64,000 nt of DNA from Polaromonas sp. (GTDB taxonomy: Bacteria; Pseudomonadota; Gammaproteobacteria; Burkholderiales; Burkholderiaceae_C): positions 50,401-114,400 of the forward strand of contig NZ_JAQSDN010000065.1 of assembly GCF_029945925.1 (NCBI RefSeq), in the 5' to 3' direction. The position numbers and the translations under genes were made by a program. Below the pieces are notes generated by a model. The model was not told the DNA's origin. It did no database searches and saw only the letters and a program-made list of their open reading frames with translations. Each line of letters begins with the position of its first letter. The first letter of the stretch is position 1. Below, piece by piece: positions 1 through 7,363 of the stretch.

Positions 1-1
1 C

Positions 2-613
2 GGCCTGGGCGGCTCCCAGGTGCTGATCGACTTCACCCGTCCGGAAGGCACGATGGCCCACCTGGCCATCTGCCGCGAACTCGGCGTCAAGCTGGTGATA
101 GGCACGACCGGGTTTTCCGATGCGCAAAAGGCCGAGATTGCTGCCGCCGCCAAAGACATCGCCATCATGATGGCGCCCAACATGAGCGTGGGCGTCAACG
201 TGACGCTCAAGCTGCTCGAGATGGCCGCCAAGGCCCTGAACACCGGCTACGACATCGAAATCATTGAAGCCCACCACCGCCACAAGGTCGATGCGCCGTC
301 CGGCACCGCGCTGAAAATGGGTGAAGTGATCGCCGGCGCGCTGGGCCGCGACCTCAAGGATTGCGCGGTGTACGCCCGCGAAGGCGTGACCGGCGAACGT
401 GACCCCTCGTCCATTGGTTTTGCGACGATTCGCGGCGGCGACATCGTCGGCGACCACACAGTGCTGTTTGCCGGTACCGGCGAACGGATTGAAATCACCC
501 ACAAGTCCTCCAGCCGCGTTACTTACGCCCAGGGCAGCCTGCGGGCTGCGCGTTTTCTGGCCGGCAAACCGGCCGGCCTGTACGACATGTTCGATGTGCT
601 GAACCTAAAGTGA
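2..613 (+). CDS. dapB: 4-hydroxy-tetrahydrodipicolinate reductase, 3' part (5' end outside window)
   Basis: DapB reduces the dihydrodipicolinate precursor with NAD(P)H in the lysine/diaminopimelate pathway in the cytoplasm. The reading frame is open from the first bases of the window, so about the first quarter of the gene lies upstream and 203 residues remain (family length about 270). Visible signatures are the GTTGF segment of the nucleotide-binding domain, MAPNMSVGVN, and the catalytic/substrate motif HHRHKVDAPSGTA with the His pair and Lys. The C-terminus (KPAGLYDMFDVLNL) is normal. The next gene starts 8 nt after the stop, so dapB and the ExbB-like gene are probably co-transcribed. Confidence 0.95.
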   Translation, partial: GLGGSQVLIDFTRPEGTMAHLAICRELGVKLVIGTTGFSDAQKAEIAAAAKDIAIMMAPNMSVGVNVTLKLLEMAAKALNTGYDIEIIEAHHRHKVDAPSGTALKMGEVIAGALGRDLKDCAVYAREGVTGERDPSSIGFATIRGGDIVGDHTVLFAGTGERIEITHKSSSRVTYAQGSLRAARFLAGKPAGLYDMFDVLNLK

Positions 614-621
614 GCACCTGA

Positions 622-1266
622 GTGAACGTGCTCGCGTTGATGACTCAAAGCGACGCCGTGACCGGCCTGGTGGCGGCGCTGCTGCTGCTGATGTCGGTGG
701 CCAGCTGGGTCGTGATTGTCTGGAAAACCTGGCTGCTCAAACGCGCGGTCGGCGACGTGGCGCGCAGCACGGCGGTGTTCTGGCAGTCCGCCTCCGTCGA
801 GGAGGCCCAGCCCAAGGTGGCGGCTTTCGACCGCGAGGCACTGGTGTTGCCCCTGATCGCCGCCACCCGGCTCCAGGCCGGCGGCACGCTGGCCTCGGCC
901 GGCGACAGGTCCCAGCAGCTGACGCGGGTCCTGCGCGATGCGCTGCATGCGGTGCTGCACAAGCTGCAGTACGGGCAGGTCCTGCTGGCCACCGTCGGTT
1001 CCACCGCGCCCTTTGTCGGCCTGCTGGGCACCGTCTGGGGCATTTACCACGCGCTGACCGGCATTGCCGCGGACGGCCAGATCACCATTGACAAGGTGTC
1101 CGGCCCGGTCGGCGAGGCACTGATCATGACCGCCGCCGGCCTGGCCGTGGCCATCCCGGCCGTGCTGGCCTACAACATCTTCGGCCGCAACATCGGCCGC
1201 ATCGAGGCCGATCTGGAAGGGTTCGCCTACGATTTGCGCGAGCTGTTGCTCAGTCGCAAAGACTGA
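622..1266 (+). CDS. MotA/TolQ/ExbB proton channel family protein
   Basis: A 214-residue inner-membrane protein of the ExbB/TolQ family, which forms the pentameric part of a proton-motive-force motor with an ExbD/TolR partner. One hydrophobic segment lies near residues 12-35 and two near 120-190. The family core GSTAPFVGLLGTVWGIYHAL and the last helix motif GEALIMTAAGLAVAIPAVLAY are intact. Start is GTG just after dapB; no ATG further upstream is possible. The partner ExbD-like gene follows 150 nt later, separated by a copy of an intergenic repeat. No tonB, tolA or tolB is in view, so TonB-type and Tol-type roles cannot be separated; ExbB is more likely from the short ExbB-like length. Confidence 0.88.
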   Translation: MNVLALMTQSDAVTGLVAALLLLMSVASWVVIVWKTWLLKRAVGDVARSTAVFWQSASVEEAQPKVAAFDREALVLPLIAATRLQAGGTLASAGDRSQQLTRVLRDALHAVLHKLQYGQVLLATVGSTAPFVGLLGTVWGIYHALTGIAADGQITIDKVSGPVGEALIMTAAGLAVAIPAVLAYNIFGRNIGRIEADLEGFAYDLRELLLSRKD

Positions 1267-1289
1267 CCATGTGCACCAAAGCCTGCAAA

Positions 1290-1412
1290 GCGACCGGCGT
1301 GGGAATTCCCTCTCCACCAGCCGGGGCCGCGGAACCGGCTTCGCCGGGCCGCAGGCGCAGCGCCCCCTCGGGGGGCAGCGCAGTACGCGAAGCGACAAGC
1401 GTGGGGGCCAGT
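1290..1412. repeat. Interspersed GC-rich intergenic repeat, family 2, copy 1
   Basis: Non-coding spacer between the ExbB- and ExbD-like genes. It carries CCCCCTCGGGGGGCAGCG followed by an AAGCGNNAAGCGTGGGGGCC-like tail, the same arrangement as at 38395-38487. Other copies in the opposite or variant form are at 32412-32520, 56563-56770 and 58318-58425. The inverted CCCCCTCGGGGG core can fold. Function unknown. Confidence 0.7.
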
Positions 1413-1416
1413 TAAC

Positions 1417-1863
1417 ATGACTTTCGGCCGCCTTGAACGCACCCAGGGCGCGCAGCCCATGAGCGAGATCAATGTCACCCCGCTGGTGGACGTGATGCTG
1501 GTGCTGGTGGTCATCTTCATCATCACCGCGCCCTTGCTGGCCAGTTCGATCAAGCTGGACCTGCCCAGAAGTGATGCCGCCCGGCCGAACGAAGCGCCGC
1601 AATTTGTCACGCTGGTGGTCGACAAGGCCGGCCAGGCCTTTCTGAACGACCAGCCGGTTTCCGGCGACCAGCTGGACCAGCGCCTGCGGCAAAACGCGGC
1701 GCTGAACCCCGACACGGAAGTGCAACTGCGTGCCGACGAAGCCGTGCCTTATGGTCGCATCGTCGAGGTTATGGGCATCGCGCAAAAAGCCGGCCTGAAC
1801 CGCATCGGCTTCGTCGCGAACGCCCCCGCCACCGCAACGCCAGCCCCTGCGACCCGGCCCTGA
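1417..1863 (+). CDS. ExbD/TolR family biopolymer transport protein
   Basis: A 148-residue single-pass inner-membrane protein of the ExbD/TolR family. The diagnostic N-terminal segment SEINVTPLVDVMLVLVVIF (about residues 16-34) contains the conserved membrane aspartate that carries protons in this family. A periplasmic domain follows, with VQLRADEAVPYGRIVEVM typical of ExbD. The C-terminus is an Ala/Pro/Thr-rich tail. It pairs with the upstream ExbB-like gene. The specific system (TonB-linked import or Tol-Pal) cannot be told from the window. Confidence 0.9.
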   Translation: MTFGRLERTQGAQPMSEINVTPLVDVMLVLVVIFIITAPLLASSIKLDLPRSDAARPNEAPQFVTLVVDKAGQAFLNDQPVSGDQLDQRLRQNAALNPDTEVQLRADEAVPYGRIVEVMGIAQKAGLNRIGFVANAPATATPAPATRP

Positions 1864-1957
1864 AGGCGCTCCAGCGGGGCCAGCCCGCTCCAGCGCCTAA
1901 AATCCCTGCAACCGGCAGCCAGGGGCTGCTTCATTTTTTTTCCATTTTCCGTGCGCC

Positions 1958-4627
1958 ATGCAAGACAAATACAACCACCTCGACGTTGAGCGCAGTGCGC
2001 AAACCCACTGGACCGCCGCGGATGCCTACCGCGTCACCGAAGACTCGTCCAAAAAGAAGTATTACGCCTGCTCCATGCTGCCTTACCCCAGCGGCAAGCT
2101 GCACATGGGCCATGTGCGCAACTACACCATCAACGACATGCTCACGCGTTACCTGCGCATGAAGGGCTACAACGTGCTGATGCCCATGGGCTGGGACGCG
2201 TTCGGCCTGCCGGCCGAAAATGCCGCGATGAAAAACGGCGTGCCGCCGGCGCAGTGGACCTACGACAACATCGCCTACATGAAAAAGCAGATGCAGGCGA
2301 TGGGGCTGGCGATCGACTGGAGCCGCGAAGTCGCCACCTGCGACCCGAGTTACTACAAATGGAACCAGTGGCTGTTCCTGAAGATGCTGGACAAGGGCAT
2401 TGCCTACCGCAAGACCCAGGTCGTGAACTGGGACCCGGTGGACCAGACCGTGCTGGCCAACGAGCAGGTGATTGATGGCAAGGGCTGGCGCACCGGCGCG
2501 GTGGTGGAAAAGCGCGAGATCCCGGGCTACTACCTGAAGATCACCGACTACGCCGAAGAACTGCTCGACAGCGTGAGCAACAAGCTGCCGGGCTGGCCCG
2601 AACGCGTCAAGCTGATGCAGGAAAACTGGATAGGCAAAAGCGAAGGTGTGCGGTTTGCGTTCACGCACGACATCCAGGGCGCAGACGGTGCGCTGATCGG
2701 CGACGGGAAGATGTACGTCTTCACCACCCGCGCCGACACCATCATGGGCGTAACCTTCTGCGCCGTGGCACCCGAACACCCCCTGGCCGTCCATGCGGCG
2801 GCGGCTAACCCCCAACTTGCCGCCTTCATCGAAGAGTGCAAGTCCGGCGGCACGACCGAGGCCGAACTCGCCACGCAGGAGAAAAAAGGCGAGCGCACCG
2901 GCCTGTCGGTCACGCACCCGCTGACCGGCGAGAAGGTCGAGGTCTGGGTCGGCAACTACGTGCTCATGAGTTACGGCGACGGCGCGGTCATGGGTGTGCC
3001 GGCGCACGACGAACGCGACTTCGAGTTCGCGAAGAAATACGGTTTGCCGATCCAGCAGGTGGTCTCACTCCCTCTCATTCCGGGAGAGGGGGAGGAAAGA
3101 GCCTTCTCGAGCACAGTGTGGCAAGACTGGTACACCGACAAGCAGCAGGGCGTGGCCATCAACTCCGGCAAGTACGATGGCCTGGCTTTCAAGGCCGCGG
3201 TCGATGCCGTGGCCGCCGACCTGGCAGCCAAGGGCCTGGGCGAGAAAAAAACCACCTGGCGCCTTCGCGACTGGGGCGTGAGCCGCCAGCGTTACTGGGG
3301 CACGCCGATTCCCATCATCCACTGCGAGGAACACGGCGCAGTGCCGGTGCCGGAGAAAGACCTGCCGGTGGTGCTGCCGCAGGACTGCGTGCCCGACGGC
3401 TCCGGCAACCCGCTGCACAAACACGAGGGCTTTCACGCTGGTGTGGTCTGCCCGGTCTGCGGTAAACCGGCGCGGCGCGAGACCGACACCATGGACACCT
3501 TCGTCGATTCGTCCTGGTACTACATGCGTTACTGCGACCCGAAGAACGACGACAAAATGGTGGCCGAGGGCGCGGCCTACTGGATGCCGATGGACCAGTA
3601 CATAGGCGGCATCGAACACGCCATCCTGCACCTGCTGTATGCACGTTTCTGGACCAAGGTCATGCGCGACATGGGCCTCGTCAAGGTGGACGAGCCTTTC
3701 ACCAAGCTGCTGACCCAGGGCATGGTGCTCAACCACATCTACTCGCGCAAGGGCGAGAAAGGCGGCGTCGAATACTTCTGGCCGGCCGATGTGGACGACG
3801 TGCATGACGAACAGGGCAAGGTCATTGGCGCCAAGCTGCGCAAGGACGGCTCTCTGGTGAACTACGAAGGCGTGGGCACCATGAGCAAAAGCAAGAACAA
3901 CGGCGTCGATCCGCAGGACCTGATCGAGAAATACGGCGCCGATACCGCGCGCCTGTACACCATGTTCACCTCCCCGCCGGAGGCCACGCTGGAGTGGAAC
4001 GACGCGGGCGTCGAGGGCTCCTACCGTTTCCTGCGCCGCGTCTGGAACTTCGGCGTCAAGCTCGATGCTATGCAATTGGGAGCTGCTGGCGCCCGTCCCC
4101 AAAAGGCTGGAGCCGTATTTGACAAGGAAACGCAGGCGCTGCGGCGCGAGATCCACACGGTGCTCAAGCAGATCGACTACGACTACCAGCGCATGCAGTA
4201 CAACACCGTGGTGTCGGGCGCCATGAAGCTGCTCAATGCGCTGGAAGACTTCAAGGGCCAGATGTCGGCCGGCGCGGCGTTTGCCCTGCGCGACGGCATG
4301 GGCATCCTGCTGCGTTGCCTGTACCCCGCCACGCCGCATGTGGCGCACGCCCTGTGGGACGATCTCGGTTTTGTCAAAGACCATGGCGGTCTGCTCGATG
4401 CGCCCTGGCCGGAGGTGGATGCCTCCGCGCTGGTGCAGGACGAGATCGAGCTGGTGCTGCAGATCAACGGCAAGCTGCGCGGGTCGGTGACCGTGCCCGC
4501 CGGTGCCGGCAAGGCCGCGATCGAGGCGGCGGCGCTGGCCTCCGATGCGTTTGTCAAGCAGGCCGCCGGCGCCCCGGCCAAAAAAGTCATCGTTGTGCCG
4601 GGCCGCCTGGTCAACATCGTCGTCTGA
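1958..4627 (+). CDS. leuS: Leucyl-tRNA synthetase
   Basis: Class I aminoacyl-tRNA synthetase that charges tRNA-Leu. At 889 residues it is somewhat longer than E. coli LeuS (860). The HIGH-type motif is HMGH (residues 49-52) and the KMSKS-type loop is MSKSK (642-646). The zinc region, CP1 editing domain and C-terminal anticodon/tRNA-binding domain run through to the end. Two odd in-frame stretches account for the extra length: residues about 368-384 are encoded by a palindromic CCCTCTC/GAGAGGG insertion in the editing-domain region, and residues about 703-722 (AMQLGAAGARPQKAGAVF) are encoded by a reverse-oriented copy of the family 1 interspersed repeat. lptE follows 11 nt later, a common arrangement. 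Confidence 0.97.
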   Translation: MQDKYNHLDVERSAQTHWTAADAYRVTEDSSKKKYYACSMLPYPSGKLHMGHVRNYTINDMLTRYLRMKGYNVLMPMGWDAFGLPAENAAMKNGVPPAQWTYDNIAYMKKQMQAMGLAIDWSREVATCDPSYYKWNQWLFLKMLDKGIAYRKTQVVNWDPVDQTVLANEQVIDGKGWRTGAVVEKREIPGYYLKITDYAEELLDSVSNKLPGWPERVKLMQENWIGKSEGVRFAFTHDIQGADGALIGDGKMYVFTTRADTIMGVTFCAVAPEHPLAVHAAAANPQLAAFIEECKSGGTTEAELATQEKKGERTGLSVTHPLTGEKVEVWVGNYVLMSYGDGAVMGVPAHDERDFEFAKKYGLPIQQVVSLPLIPGEGEERAFSSTVWQDWYTDKQQGVAINSGKYDGLAFKAAVDAVAADLAAKGLGEKKTTWRLRDWGVSRQRYWGTPIPIIHCEEHGAVPVPEKDLPVVLPQDCVPDGSGNPLHKHEGFHAGVVCPVCGKPARRETDTMDTFVDSSWYYMRYCDPKNDDKMVAEGAAYWMPMDQYIGGIEHAILHLLYARFWTKVMRDMGLVKVDEPFTKLLTQGMVLNHIYSRKGEKGGVEYFWPADVDDVHDEQGKVIGAKLRKDGSLVNYEGVGTMSKSKNNGVDPQDLIEKYGADTARLYTMFTSPPEATLEWNDAGVEGSYRFLRRVWNFGVKLDAMQLGAAGARPQKAGAVFDKETQALRREIHTVLKQIDYDYQRMQYNTVVSGAMKLLNALEDFKGQMSAGAAFALRDGMGILLRCLYPATPHVAHALWDDLGFVKDHGGLLDAPWPEVDASALVQDEIELVLQINGKLRGSVTVPAGAGKAAIEAAALASDAFVKQAAGAPAKKVIVVPGRLVNIVV
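3063..3104 (+). repeat. Palindromic insertion inside leuS
   Basis: CCCTCTC (3070-3076) and GAGAGGG (3084-3090) form a perfect 7-bp inverted repeat with a 7-nt loop. The encoded stretch (SLPLIPGEGEERAFSS) has no counterpart that I recognise in LeuS and sits just before the conserved DWYTDKQQGVAINSGKYDGL block. CTCCCTCTC..GGAGAGGG hairpins are common as intergenic repeats in beta- and gammaproteobacteria; here one seems to have entered the gene in frame. Confidence 0.6.
4064..4122 (-). repeat. Family 1 hairpin repeat, copy inside leuS
   Basis: Read on the minus strand it matches the intergenic copies at 41584 and 29440: a GGCTCCAGCC-like start, then GGGACGGGCGCC, then AGCTCCCAATTGCATAGC. In leuS it encodes roughly residues 703-722 without breaking the frame. 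Confidence 0.75.
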
Positions 4628-4638
4628 AGGAAGCCACC

Positions 4639-5139
4639 ATGCAACGTCGCGTTTTCCTGTTGTCCGCCGCTGCGGCCTGGGGCCTGAGTGCCTGCGGTTT
4701 TGCCTTGCGCAAGGCTCCCAACTATGCGTTCAAGACCATTTACAGCGGTGCGGCCGAAACCTCGACGCTGGGCACCGAGCTCAACCGCAACCTAGAAGCC
4801 GGCGGCACGGTGAAGGTGATCCGCGACGCCCGCCTGATCGCTCAGGCGGACGTGATTCTCGACGTGTTGCTCGACCAGCGCGAAAAAACCGTGGTCGGCA
4901 TCAACGCCTCGGGCCAGGTGCGCGAGTTCCAGCTGCGCACGCGTTTCAGGTTCCAGCTGCGCACGCTCAAGGGCAAGTTGCTGATTCCGCCCGCCGAAAT
5001 TGTGCTGCAGCGCGACATCAGCTTCAACGAGTCTGCGGTGCTGGCCAAGGAAACCGAAGAGGCGCTGCTGTACCGCGACATGCAGAGCGACATCGTCCAG
5101 CAGATCCTGCGCCGCTTGGCTGCCGTCAAGGAGATTTGA
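4639..5139 (+). CDS. lptE: LPS-assembly lipoprotein LptE
   Basis: LptE is the outer-membrane lipoprotein that plugs and supports LptD in delivering lipopolysaccharide to the cell surface. The 166-residue product has an N-terminal signal ending in a lipobox (LSAC, lipidated Cys about residue 19) followed by GFALR, which is characteristic of the family. The frame continues open upstream through leuS, but the ATG at 4639 with AAGGAAG ahead of it gives the signal peptide and is clearly the start. It lies 11 nt after leuS and is probably co-transcribed. In many relatives holA comes straight after lptE; here a convergent arginase gene separates them. Confidence 0.93.
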   Translation: MQRRVFLLSAAAAWGLSACGFALRKAPNYAFKTIYSGAAETSTLGTELNRNLEAGGTVKVIRDARLIAQADVILDVLLDQREKTVVGINASGQVREFQLRTRFRFQLRTLKGKLLIPPAEIVLQRDISFNESAVLAKETEEALLYRDMQSDIVQQILRRLAAVKEI

Positions 5140-5144
5140 CGCGG

Positions 5145-5163
5145 CGGCCTGCGCCGCAGGCCG
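5145..5163 (+). terminator. GC-rich hairpin after lptE (possible terminator)
   Basis: CGGCCTGC and GCAGGCCG form a perfect 8-bp stem with a 3-nt loop six bases after the lptE stop. No T-tract follows, so this is a weak terminator candidate or a 3'-end-protecting hairpin between the convergent lptE and arginase genes. Confidence 0.4.
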
Positions 5164-5182
5164 GAATACATGATGAAATCGG

Positions 5183-5231
5183 GTGTGAGCCCAATAGGGA
5201 CGGGCGCAAGCAGCTATTAATTCAGTAGCAC
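5183..5231 (+). repeat. Family 1 hairpin repeat, intergenic copy (lptE/arginase)
   Basis: Contains GAGCCCAATAGGGACGGGCGCAAGCAGCTATTAATTCAGTAGC in two matching blocks: the GGGACGGGCGC block and the palindromic GCTATTAATTCAGTAGC end. It lies between the convergent ends of lptE and the arginase gene. Confidence 0.8.
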
Positions 5232-5264
5232 GAACAGCGCCGGTGCAGCCCGGTCTCTTGAAGC

Positions 5265-6176
5265 TCAGCGCATCAGCGTGCTTTTGCCGAACAGGCTGTC
5301 GATCAGTTCCAGCACCACCTCGGCCGTGCCGTTGCGCACATCCAGGGCCGGGTTGAGTTCCATCACGTCCAGCGAGGCCAGGCGGCCGGTGTCGGCGATC
5401 ATTTCCATGCACAGCTGGGCTTCGCGGTAAGTCGGGCCGCCCTTGACGGCCGTGCCCACACCGGGCGCAATCATCGCATCGAGGAAATCCACATCGAAAC
5501 TCACATGCAGGTGGGTCTGCGCGTCCATGCCGGCCAGCGCCGCTTCCATGGTGTGCCGCATGCCCCGCTCGTCGATGTAACGCATGTCGAACACTTCCAG
5601 GCCCGACTGCCGGATGAAGTGCTTTTCGCCCTCGTCGACGCTGCGGATGCCGATCTGCCGGACGGCCGAGGCCTGGATCGCCGGGACCACACCGCCAATG
5701 CCGGTCAGCTCGGCCGGGCCGTGCCCGCACAACACGGCCACGGGCATGCCGTGGGTGTTGCCGGTGGGGGTCAGGCTGTTGGTGTTGAAGTCGGCATGCG
5801 CGTCCAGCCACAACACACGCAGCGCCTGGCCGGTCTGGCGGCAGCGGCGTGCCACCGCGCTGATGGAGCCGATCGCCAGGCAGTGGTCACCGCCCAACAG
5901 GATGGGCAAGTCGCCCTCGCTGAGGGCCGAGAACACGGCCTCGTGCACCGATCGGTTCCAGGCGGCCACCTCGGCCAGGTGGCGGTAACCCTGCACGGGC
6001 GCTTGCCACGGGTTGGGCGGGCCGTTCAGGTTGCCGTCGTCCTTCACTTGCAGGCCGCGGCCTTCCAGCATGGCTTGCAGGCCGGCCACGCGCAGCGCCT
6101 CGGGGCCCATCGACGCGCCGCGGGTGCCGGCGCCGATGTCGGTGGGCGCGCCAATCAGGCGAATGCGTTGTGTCAT
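5265..6176 (-). CDS. rocF: Arginase
   Basis: Predicted manganese enzyme hydrolysing L-arginine to ornithine and urea. The 303-residue protein has the ureohydrolase metal motifs in order: GGDHCLAIG, DAHADFNT, and SFDVDFLD, supplying the His/Asp ligands of the binuclear site. The N-terminus RLIGAPTDIGAGTRGASMGP and the C-terminal LDVMELNPALD are arginase-like rather than agmatinase-like, and the NTHGMP substrate loop is present. It is the only minus-strand gene in the first 37 kb, so it probably has its own promoter in the 85-nt gap to holA. Confidence 0.9.
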   Translation of the reverse strand: MTQRIRLIGAPTDIGAGTRGASMGPEALRVAGLQAMLEGRGLQVKDDGNLNGPPNPWQAPVQGYRHLAEVAAWNRSVHEAVFSALSEGDLPILLGGDHCLAIGSISAVARRCRQTGQALRVLWLDAHADFNTNSLTPTGNTHGMPVAVLCGHGPAELTGIGGVVPAIQASAVRQIGIRSVDEGEKHFIRQSGLEVFDMRYIDERGMRHTMEAALAGMDAQTHLHVSFDVDFLDAMIAPGVGTAVKGGPTYREAQLCMEMIADTGRLASLDVMELNPALDVRNGTAEVVLELIDSLFGKSTLMR

Positions 6177-6261
6177 GGGAAGGAGTATGCCGTCAGCAGT
6201 CCGCGTCTGCCAAGGCAGGAGGGCTTGCTGCCAAACCCCCAGCCGCTAAACTTGGGTCACC

Positions 6262-7362
6262 ATGAATCTGGCGCCCGCCCAACTTTCCGACCACCTCAAG
6301 CGCGGGCTCAAGAGCCTGTACACCCTGCACGGCGACGAGCCGCTGCTGGTGCAGGAGTTCGCCGATGCGCTGCGCGCAGCCGCGCGGGAGCGGGGTTACA
6401 CCGAACGCACGGTGCACACCGTGGCCGGTGCCCATTTCGACTGGAGCGAGGTGCTGGCCAGCGGCGGCTCCCTGAGCCTGTTTGCCGACAAGCAGATCGT
6501 GGAGATCCGCATTCCCAGCGGCAAGCCCGGCAAGGACGGCTCGGTCGCGCTGCAGCAGATTGCCGAACGCGCGCAGGGCGACGACAGCACGCTGACCCTG
6601 GTGCTGCTGCCGCGCCTGGACAGCATGACGACCAAGGGTGCGTGGTTTGGCGCGCTGGAAAGTTTTGGCACCACGGTCAAGTTCGACCCGATTGACCGCC
6701 GCAACCTGCCGCAGTGGATCGCGCAGCGCCTGCAGCAGCAGGGCCAGCGGGTGGCGCCAGGCGAGGAGGGGCAGCGCACACTGCAGTTTTTTGCCGACCG
6801 GGTGGAAGGCAACCTGCTGGCCGCGCACCAGGAGATCCAGAAGCTGGGCCTGCTCTATCCCCCCGGCGCGGGGGCGTCGGCAGAACTGGGTTTCGACCAG
6901 GTCGAAAACGCCGTGCTCAATGTCGCGCGATACGACGTGTTCAAGCTGTCCGAAGCGGTGCTCGGCGGCCAGGCCCTGCGCGTGCAGCGCATGCTCGACG
7001 GCCTGCAGTCCGAGGGTGAGTCCGAGGTGCTGGTGCACTGGGCCCTGAGTGAGGACATCCGCAGCATGAAGCGGGTCAAGGACGCCCTGGGCGCCGGCCG
7101 TCCCATGCCGATGGCCCTGCGCGAGAACCGCGTCTGGGGTGTCAAGGAAAAGCTGTTTGAACGTGTGCTTCCGCACATGGGCGACACCACGCTGGCCAAT
7201 TTACTGCATGCCGCGCACAAGGTCGACGGCATCGTCAAAGGCCTGAAGCAGCCCGACTGGCCGGCCGACGGCTGGCAGGCACTGCAGCGCCTGGCCGGCA
7301 TGGTGTGCAGCGCCTGTGCGGCGCCGGCCGCCGCCCGCGGCGCGCGCCCGCCTCGGGGCTAG
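6262..7362 (+). CDS. holA: DNA polymerase III subunit delta
   Basis: HolA is the clamp-loader delta subunit that opens the beta sliding clamp. The 366-residue product shows the family order: an N-terminal region with LYTLHGDEPLLVQE, a central RNLPQWIAQRL segment, the AHQEIQKLGLL helix and a C-terminal helical domain with VHWALSEDIRSM. The last 20 residues are an Ala/Arg-rich tail that looks like read-out of spacer rather than a conserved end. narX starts at 7364, with one base between the stop and the start, so the housekeeping gene and the nitrate sensor may share a transcript. Confidence 0.93.
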   Translation: MNLAPAQLSDHLKRGLKSLYTLHGDEPLLVQEFADALRAAARERGYTERTVHTVAGAHFDWSEVLASGGSLSLFADKQIVEIRIPSGKPGKDGSVALQQIAERAQGDDSTLTLVLLPRLDSMTTKGAWFGALESFGTTVKFDPIDRRNLPQWIAQRLQQQGQRVAPGEEGQRTLQFFADRVEGNLLAAHQEIQKLGLLYPPGAGASAELGFDQVENAVLNVARYDVFKLSEAVLGGQALRVQRMLDGLQSEGESEVLVHWALSEDIRSMKRVKDALGAGRPMPMALRENRVWGVKEKLFERVLPHMGDTTLANLLHAAHKVDGIVKGLKQPDWPADGWQALQRLAGMVCSACAAPAAARGARPPRG

Positions 7363-7363
7363 C

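Noticed and set aside
523..1785. 420-codon minus-strand frame over the ExbB/ExbD genes
   Set aside because: Overlaps two well-supported genes; composition (Gln, His, Arg, Gly rich) is that of a shadow frame.
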